Assembly: GCA_964528575.1 (NCBI GenBank)
Contig: CAZGTQ010000295.1
Location: 1 to 35,828 of the forward strand
Direction of reading: 5' to 3'
DNA from: CAZGTQ01 sp964528575
GTDB taxonomy: Bacteria > Planctomycetota > UBA1135 > GCA-002686595
Length of the DNA: 35,828 nt
The position numbers and the translations under genes were made by a program. A model generated the notes under the pieces. It was not told the origin of the DNA, made no database searches, and saw only the letters and a program-made list of their open reading frames with translations. Shown piece after piece: positions 30,894-35,828 of the stretch; position 1 is the first letter of the stretch, and every line of letters begins with the position of its first letter.

Positions 30894-32636
30894 ATGCGGC
30901 TCCAGGTCCTCGCGCTCGACTACGACGGCACCGTCGCGACCCACGGCGTGTTGGAGCCGAGCGCGCGCGAAGCGATCGAAGCGGCGCGCGGGGCGGGCCT
31001 CGCGGTGCTGCTCGTGACCGGCCGCATCCTCGCCGACCTCCAGCGGCTGCTCGGCGACCTGCGCCTGTTCGACGCGGTCGTCGCGGAGAACGGGGCGGTG
31101 ATCCACTTCCCCGAGAGCGGGCGCGCGCTCGTGCTCGCGGCGGCCCCTCCCGAGAGCTTCCTCGCGGAGCTGCGCCGGCGCGAGCTCCCGTTCCTCGCCG
31201 GACAGAGCGTCGTCGAGCTCGACGCGGCGCACGCGCACGACGTGCTCTCGGTCGTGCGCGACCTGCAGCTCCCGCTCGCGCTCCTGTTCAACCGCGGGCG
31301 GCTGATGATCCTGCCGCAGGCGGTGAGCAAGGCGACCGGGCTGCGCGAGGCGCTGCGCGCGCTGCGGCTGTCGGCGCACAACACCGTCGGCATCGGCGAC
31401 GCGGAGAACGACCACGAGTTGCTGTCGTTCTGCGAGCTCGGCATCGCGGTCGCGTGGGGGAGCGCGGCGCTGCGCGAGAAGGCGGACGAGGTGCTGCCGG
31501 GGCACGGGCCCGCGGATGTCGCGAAGTACGTGCGCGCGCTCGTCGACGAGCCGCGCATCGCGCCCGGGCGCCTCGGCCGCCGCAAGCTGCACCTGGGCGT
31601 GCGCGAGGACGGGCGGCCGTTCGCGCTCGGGATGCGCGGCCGCAACGTCCTCGTCGCGGGCGACACGCAGTCGGGCAAGTCGTGGGTCGCGGGCGTGCTG
31701 TGCGAGCAGCTCGCGCTCGAGCACTACTGCGTCTGCGTGATCGATCCCGAGGGCGAGTACGCGACGCTCGAGGCGCTGCCTTCGGTCGTCGTGTTCGACG
31801 CGACCCCGCACGAGCCGGACGTCGACGACCTCGAGCGCACGCTGCGCTACCCGGACGTGAGCGTCGTGCTCGACCTCTCGGCGATGGAGCTCGATGCCAA
31901 GCGCTCGTGCGTGCGGCGCATCCTCGAGCGGCTGCGCGACGTGCGCCGGCGCAGCGGGCTGCCGCACCGCATCGTCGTCGACGAAGCGCACTACTTCCTG
32001 CAGGACCCGACGGTCACCGACCTGCTCGACCTCGAGCTCGGCGGCTACACGCTGGTCACCTGGCACGCGTCCCAGCTCCACGCGGACGTGCTCGCGTCCG
32101 CGGAGGCGATTCTGGTGACCCGCGTGTCCGATCCCGAGGAGGCGCGCGCGCTGCACGCCCTGCGCGGCGGCGCCGTCCCGCTCGACGCGTGGTGCGAGCG
32201 TCTCGACGGCCTCGGGCGGGCGTACGCTGCGCTGCTGCCGGGAGCGGAGGAGTCGGGCGAGGAGCTCGTGCGCTTCCGCGTCTCGGCGCGCCTGACGCCG
32301 CACGTGCGCCACCAGCAGAAGTACCTGAGCCGCCGCACGCCGGACGACCGCGCGTTCGTGCTGCGCGGCCGCAGCGCGAGCGCGGGAACTCCGATCCACA
32401 GCCTCGCGGAGCTGATGGCCGCGCTCTCGGCCGCCCCCGCGCTCGGCGAGCACCTGCGCCGGCGGGACCTCTCGCGCTGGATCCACGACGTGCTCGACGA
32501 CCGTGTGCTCGCGAACCGCGTGCGCGCGATCGAGGAGCGCGCGGACGAGGGCGACGTCGCGCAGCCGCACCACGACCTGATGGTCGCGATCCGCGAGCGC
32601 TACGGAGCGGGCGCGGCGAAGAGCCCGTTCGCGTGA
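30894..32636 (+). CDS. HAD-superfamily phosphatase fused to HerA/DUF87-type ATPase
   Basis: 580 aa. Residues about 1-215 are a HAD hydrolase: motif I DYDGT (9-13), LLVTGR, VAENGAVIHF, KATGLREAL, and motif IV GIGDAENDHE with the Cof/IIB-type order. Residues about 235-500 are a P-loop ATPase: NVLVAGDTQSGKSW (Walker A 256-263, Lys262), CVIDPEGEY, and Walker B IVVDEAHYFL (Asp363-Glu364), as in HerA/DUF87 proteins. The C-terminus (about 500-580) is helical. I recall the same fusion in other bacteria; its substrate and role are, as far as I know, not described. It is not OtsB-like overall despite the neighbouring trehalose genes. ATG 30894 is preceded by TACGAT 9 nt upstream, which could be a -10 box for a nearly leaderless transcript; otherwise read-through from the operon is likely. 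Confidence 0.9.
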   Translation: MRLQVLALDYDGTVATHGVLEPSAREAIEAARGAGLAVLLVTGRILADLQRLLGDLRLFDAVVAENGAVIHFPESGRALVLAAAPPESFLAELRRRELPFLAGQSVVELDAAHAHDVLSVVRDLQLPLALLFNRGRLMILPQAVSKATGLREALRALRLSAHNTVGIGDAENDHELLSFCELGIAVAWGSAALREKADEVLPGHGPADVAKYVRALVDEPRIAPGRLGRRKLHLGVREDGRPFALGMRGRNVLVAGDTQSGKSWVAGVLCEQLALEHYCVCVIDPEGEYATLEALPSVVVFDATPHEPDVDDLERTLRYPDVSVVLDLSAMELDAKRSCVRRILERLRDVRRRSGLPHRIVVDEAHYFLQDPTVTDLLDLELGGYTLVTWHASQLHADVLASAEAILVTRVSDPEEARALHALRGGAVPLDAWCERLDGLGRAYAALLPGAEESGEELVRFRVSARLTPHVRHQQKYLSRRTPDDRAFVLRGRSASAGTPIHSLAELMAALSAAPALGEHLRRRDLSRWIHDVLDDRVLANRVRAIEERADEGDVAQPHHDLMVAIRERYGAGAAKSPFA

Positions 32637-32766
32637 GCTGCCTGCACGGGCGCCGGGCCGTCAGTGCGGCTCGACGGTCGCGTCGAAGGCGAGCCAGCGC
32701 GAGGCAGCGCAAGATGGCGCGCGCTCGTGGAGCATGTGGTCGGCAGCGAAGCGCACCCGCTCGACT

Positions 32767-33834
32767 CTAGACGAGCCGCCGCGGTCGCGGCGTCACGACG
32801 ACGCGCCCGCCGCCCGTGCCGTGCGGCTCGACGCGGACGTCGGCGAGCTCGAACGCCTCGAACAGCCGCGCGTTCGTCGTCAGGTGGCGCGTGATGCGCT
32901 CGACGGTGTACTCCGACGGCTCCGACGCCAGGGCGAGCGGCAGGAGTGCCTGGTCGCCCGCATGGAGGTCGAGCAGCGCTCCGGTGTCGCGGTGCGCGAG
33001 CAGCGCGGCGACCGCTTCCTCGGCGACGCGCTCGGAGCTCTTGCGCGGCCGGCCCAGCGCGGAGAAGCCGGCCCGCCCGCCCTCGTACTCCGCGCAGAGG
33101 AACAGCCCCGCGCCCGGCGAGTCCGCGCGGACGCGGCTCGGCTCGATGCGCGCCGCCTCGACGCCGGCGGCGGCGAGCAGCGAGCGCGCGCGGTCGGCGA
33201 TGCGCTGGGGGACGTGCGCGGGGAGCTCGGCGGCGAGCGCGCGCCCGCGCACGGCGAGCAGCGCGCCGCGCTCGCGCGCCTCGAGCGGCGCGAAGGCGGC
33301 CGCGCCCTCGAGCTCGACGCACAGCTCGCCGCCGCCCGCGGGATGCCATCCGGTGCGTCGCTCCTCGATGCGCGGCGCGCAGCCCGCGCGCTCGAGAAAG
33401 CCGAGCCAGACGTCGCGCAGGTGGTCGAGGGGCGGCGCGAACGGGACGTGCGTGCCGCCGCGGACGAGGACGCGCGACGCGCCGGGAGCCGTCGCGAGCG
33501 GCACGAGCACGGTCTGCAGGACGAGCGTCGCCGCGCCCGCGCTCCCACCCTCGCGCGCGAGCGCGACGTCGAAGCGCCAGTCGCCCGCGCGCGCGGGTCC
33601 GCCCGGCCGCAGGACGAGCTCCGTCGAGCCGAGCTCGTCGCCCTCGAGCGCGCCGTCGCACACCGCGGCCGCCGCGCGCGCGGCCGTGAGGTGCTGCGCG
33701 GCGAGGCCCGGCCGCGGTCGCCCCGCGCGCACGTTGGCGACGCGCACCGCGCGCCCGGTGGCGGCGGAGAGCGCGAGGGACGTGCGCAGGATCTGCCCGC
33801 CGCCCTCGCCCGAGGAACCGTCGATCGTCAGCAC
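32767..33834 (-). CDS. rtcA: RtcA: RNA 3'-terminal phosphate cyclase
   Basis: 355 aa. It converts RNA 3'-phosphate ends to 2',3'-cyclic phosphate with ATP through an adenylated His (EC 6.5.1.4). It begins LTIDGSSGEGGGQILRTSLALS, the family signature, followed by RAGRPRPGLAAQHLTA, RGGTHVPFAPPLDHL, GWHPAGGG and, near the C-terminus, the catalytic-His region ITRHLTTNARLF (His317). Length fits. The start is GTG 33834. It is convergent with the HAD-HerA gene (130-nt gap with no clear hairpin) and divergent from the CBS gene (51 nt). No rtcB ligase or RtcR-type regulator is in the window. Confidence 0.94.
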   Translation of the reverse strand: MLTIDGSSGEGGGQILRTSLALSAATGRAVRVANVRAGRPRPGLAAQHLTAARAAAAVCDGALEGDELGSTELVLRPGGPARAGDWRFDVALAREGGSAGAATLVLQTVLVPLATAPGASRVLVRGGTHVPFAPPLDHLRDVWLGFLERAGCAPRIEERRTGWHPAGGGELCVELEGAAAFAPLEARERGALLAVRGRALAAELPAHVPQRIADRARSLLAAAGVEAARIEPSRVRADSPGAGLFLCAEYEGGRAGFSALGRPRKSSERVAEEAVAALLAHRDTGALLDLHAGDQALLPLALASEPSEYTVERITRHLTTNARLFEAFELADVRVEPHGTGGGRVVVTPRPRRLV

Positions 33835-33885
33835 GCTCTGGGTCTACCCTGGCTCGCGGGCACGGGACGTGCTCGGGAGCTGGCC

Positions 33886-34710
33886 ATGAAGGTACACGAG
33901 CTGATGACGAAGGACCCCGCCGTCGTCGCGCCCGACCAGCGGCTCGGGGCGGCGATCGATCTGATGGCGGGACGCGGCGTGCGCCATCTGCCGGTCGTCG
34001 AGCGCAAGAAGCTCGTCGGCGTGATCAGCGAGCGCGATCTGCTCGAGGCGACGGGGTGGATGCCCGAGCGCTACGCCGACGCGGACGGGCCGAAGGTCGT
34101 GCGCGATGCGATGTCGGTGCACGTCGAGACGGTCGCGGCGGACGACGACGTGGAGGGCGCGATCGCGACGCTGCTGGAGCGCCGCGTCGGCTGTCTTCCG
34201 GTCGTGGACCCGGCCGACCGACTCGAGGGCCTGGTGACCGTCGGCGGGTTGCTCGCCGCGCACGTGCGCGCGTGCGCAGCAGCGCCCTCGATGGGCGCGC
34301 TCGACGCGGTCGTCGCGTCGCGGATGAGCGAGAACCTCGTCACGTTGGACGCGCGGGACACGGTCGCGGAGGCGCTCGAAGCGTGCCGCCGCCACGAGGT
34401 GCGCCACCTGCCCGTCGAGAGCGACGGCTGGTTCGTCGGCATCGTGTCCGACCGCGATCTGCGGTTGCGCATCGGCCGCGGCGAGGTCGAGCGCCCGCTC
34501 GGCGAGATCATGAGCACGGACCTCGCGACGGTCGGCATCGAGAGCCTGCTCTCGGACGCGTCCGAGATCATGCAACGCCGGCGCGTCGGCTCGGTCGCCG
34601 TCACGCGCGACGGCAAGCTCCTCGGCATGTTGACGACGACCGACGTGCTGCGGCTCCTGAGCGAGAAGCTCGCGGCCGAGCCGGAAGCGCTGCGCGTGGA
34701 GTCGCGCTAG
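33886..34710 (+). CDS. Four-CBS-domain protein
   Basis: 274 aa made of two CBS pairs: about 3-58 (VHELMTKDPAVVAPDQRLG, GVRHLPVVERKKLVGVISERDL), 68-130 (VRDAMSVHVETV, VGCLPVVD), 145-205 (VASRMSENLVTLDARDTVAEAL, VRHLPVESDGWFVGIVSDRDL) and 210-265 (LGEIMSTDLATVGIESLL, VGSVAVTRDGKLLGMLTTTDVL). There is no catalytic or membrane domain. CBS pairs bind adenosine nucleotides and act as energy or redox sensors, often controlling a partner by contact; the partner is unknown here. The ATG follows the divergent rtcA start by 51 nt. The stop lies 4 nt from that of the convergent haem-binding gene (GCTAG-CCCG-CTAGC). Confidence 0.92.
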   Translation: MKVHELMTKDPAVVAPDQRLGAAIDLMAGRGVRHLPVVERKKLVGVISERDLLEATGWMPERYADADGPKVVRDAMSVHVETVAADDDVEGAIATLLERRVGCLPVVDPADRLEGLVTVGGLLAAHVRACAAAPSMGALDAVVASRMSENLVTLDARDTVAEALEACRRHEVRHLPVESDGWFVGIVSDRDLRLRIGRGEVERPLGEIMSTDLATVGIESLLSDASEIMQRRRVGSVAVTRDGKLLGMLTTTDVLRLLSEKLAAEPEALRVESR

Positions 34711-34714
34711 CCCG

Positions 34715-35182
34715 CTAGCGGTCGCGGCGCTCGAGTCGTCGCGATTCGTCGTCGGCCCAGCGCACGATCGTCGCGCGCTCCGCCTCCGAAAGGCGCGCGT
34801 CCGCGTGCATCCGCGCGTACGACGGGAGCGGCATCGCGCCCTCGCCGACCTCTTCCGCGACCTCCTCGAGGATGTCCGCCCGGTCGTCTGCGTCGAGCGC
34901 GTCCCACGCGGAGAAATTCAGCTCCCCGCGAGCCTCCTCGACGTCGTGTGCGACGAGCCAGGAGATCGGCGCCACGTACGCGTACCACGGCCAGACCGTC
35001 TCGTTCGAGTGGCAGTCGTAGCACGCGCCGCGCAGGATCGCCGCCGTCTCCGGCGGCGCGCCGACGTCCTGCGTGACCGGCGGGTTCTCGCGCGAGACGG
35101 GGACGAGTTGCAGGAGGGCGAGGAGCGCGAGCAGCGCGACGAGGACGCGCAGGAGCGTCCTGCGCAAGCGAGCGCGCGACAC
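34715..35182 (-). CDS. Haem-binding-domain (Haem_bd, cytochrome-like) exported protein
   Basis: 155 aa from GTG 35182. A basic start and a hydrophobic helix (about 8-28) serve as signal anchor. A single CYDCH motif (Cys54, Cys57, His58) follows, directly succeeded by SNETVWPWYAYVAPISW and ARGELNFSAW. This is the layout of the Haem_bd family (PF14376), small periplasmic c-type haem proteins. The distal ligand may be the Met of GAMPLPSY, as in that family. It starts 4 nt after the stop of the coiled-coil gene, so the two are probably co-transcribed. Confidence 0.87.
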   Translation of the reverse strand: MSRARLRRTLLRVLVALLALLALLQLVPVSRENPPVTQDVGAPPETAAILRGACYDCHSNETVWPWYAYVAPISWLVAHDVEEARGELNFSAWDALDADDRADILEEVAEEVGEGAMPLPSYARMHADARLSEAERATIVRWADDESRRLERRDR

Positions 35183-35186
35183 GCGG

Positions 35187-35492
35187 CTACGCCTTCTTCT
35201 TGCGCTCGCGCTCGGCCTCGTCCGACAGCGCGCGGTACGTGCGCAGGAGCTCGTCCCAGCCCGCCCGCAAGCTCGTCGCGATGGTGCGCGCCTCGCTCGC
35301 GCCGCTCTCGACCGCCTCGTCGAGGCGGCGTTTCGCCTTGTCGACCTCCGGCTCGAGGCGCTTCTCGATCTCGCGCAGCTTGTCGCGCGCTTCTTTGCCG
35401 CCGAGGTTGGCCTTGACGCGCAGTTGGTCGAGCCGGGCGCGCCACTCGTCGAGCTCCGCCCGCAGGCGCTCGAGCGTCGTCTGGTCGGTCAT
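35187..35492 (-). CDS. Small coiled-coil protein, unknown function
   Basis: 101 aa, almost entirely charged helix with heptad-like spacing (TLERLRAELDEWRARLDQL, KLREIEKRLEPEVDKAKRRL), ending in a Lys-rich tail (RERKKKA). No signal peptide or catalytic motif. Similar short proteins occur next to stress genes in other bacteria, but no function is assigned. ATG 35492 has AGGAG 8 nt upstream. First gene of the pair with the haem-binding protein, divergent from dodecin. Confidence 0.8.
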   Translation of the reverse strand: MTDQTTLERLRAELDEWRARLDQLRVKANLGGKEARDKLREIEKRLEPEVDKAKRRLDEAVESGASEARTIATSLRAGWDELLRTYRALSDEAERERKKKA

Positions 35493-35626
35493 CGTCGGTG
35501 CTCCTGCCGGTCGACCCGGCGGCGGGCATCATCGCGCACCGCACGGGCCGTGTCCATGCACCGCCGTCGTGCGGCACGGCGTTCGCCGCTCCCCGCGCGT
35601 CCCCAGAACCGGCACCGAGGAGAGCC

Positions 35627-35828
35627 ATGACGATCGCAAAGATCATCGAGATCAGCGCTGAATCGCCCGAGAGCTTCGAGGACGCGATCCGCAAGGGGAT
35701 CGCGCGCGCGGAGAAGACGATCAAGGGCGTCAAAGGCGCGTGGGTCAAGGAGCAGCAAGTGCGCATCGAGAACGGCAACATCTCGATGTTCCGCGTCAAC
35801 ATGCACGTGACGTTCGTGCTCGACGAGG
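35627..35828 (+). CDS. Dodecin family flavoprotein (partial, cut by window end)
   Basis: 67 codons visible and no stop; dodecins are about 65-75 aa, so only the last few residues are missing. The sequence matches along its length: IAKIIEISAESPESFEDAIR, GIARAEKTIKGVKGAWVKEQ (Trp39 would stack on the flavin), and VTFVLDE at the edge. Dodecins form hollow 12-mers that store or buffer riboflavin/FMN. The position often occupied by the flavin-contacting Gln is Arg56 here (MFRVNMHV). GAGGAG lies just upstream of the ATG. It shares a 134-nt divergent region with the coiled-coil gene. Confidence 0.92.
   Translation, partial: MTIAKIIEISAESPESFEDAIRKGIARAEKTIKGVKGAWVKEQQVRIENGNISMFRVNMHVTFVLDE

Noticed and set aside
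30894..31540. HAD domain as trehalose-6-phosphate phosphatase (OtsB)
   Set aside because: No otsA is present, the motif order fits Cof/IIB-type HAD proteins, and it is fused to an ATPase; the neighbouring trehalose genes alone are not enough.
29964..32573. 869-aa minus-strand open frame
   Set aside because: Antisense to treY and the HAD-HerA gene; His/Arg/Val-rich composition without motifs.

Overview
The window is a high-GC (roughly 70% or more) bacterial chromosome segment with tightly packed genes and many overlapping start/stop codons. Two features point to Planctomycetota: a Ser/Thr kinase fused to a formylglycine-generating-enzyme-like (FGE-sulfatase) domain, and a secreted repeat protein whose C-terminal ~130 residues resemble a module I know from planctomycete exported proteins. 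This placement is inference; no rRNA or other marker gene is present.

Layout. 1-1134 (-): start of a peptidase S51/cyanophycinase-like protein that runs off the window. 1235-5177 (+): a secreted seven-repeat protein, a small two-helix membrane protein, and an exported protein with a degenerate peptidase-MA-like domain. 5253-9131 (-): a ferritin-like protein that looks 5'-truncated, then the kinase/FGE protein, whose N-terminus is split off by an apparent one-base frameshift. 9409-10941: a CaCA-type Na+/Ca2+ antiporter (-) and a divergent small membrane protein (+). 10954-13255 (-): a phospholipase-D-family protein and a mannose-1-phosphate guanylyltransferase-like enzyme. 13604-14244 (+): a CsbD-like/hemerythrin pair ending in a hairpin terminator. 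14489-30813 (+): a seven-gene alpha-glucan/trehalose operon. 30894-32636 (+): a HAD phosphatase fused to a HerA/DUF87-type ATPase. 32767-33834 (-): RNA 3'-phosphate cyclase. 33886-34710 (+): a four-CBS protein. 34715-35492 (-): a haem-binding-domain protein and a coiled-coil protein. 35627-end (+): dodecin, cut by the window edge.

The core is the operon glgE - treS/maltokinase fusion - treZ - glgX - glgB - malQ - treY. All six junctions overlap (by 1, 4 or 8 nt), so it reads as one translationally coupled 16.3 kb unit. TreS plus maltokinase converts trehalose to maltose-1-phosphate, GlgE polymerises it into alpha-1,4-glucan, and GlgB branches the product. GlgX debranches, MalQ rearranges linear chains, and TreY/TreZ turn glucan chain ends back into trehalose. 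The operon therefore encodes both directions of a trehalose-glucan cycle, while glgA, glgC, glgP and otsAB are absent from the window. Stress-type genes (CsbD-like, hemerythrin, CBS, dodecin) surround it, which suggests a desiccation/osmotic/stationary-phase role.

Main points for a second look: the kinase frameshift; the truncated ferritin-like gene beside it; the HAD-HerA fusion; three perfect 14-16 bp tandem duplications in the gene-free DNA at 13256-13603 and 14245-14488, one of which appears to build the glgE ribosome-binding site; and inactive-looking domain copies in the S51 and peptidase-MA-like proteins.
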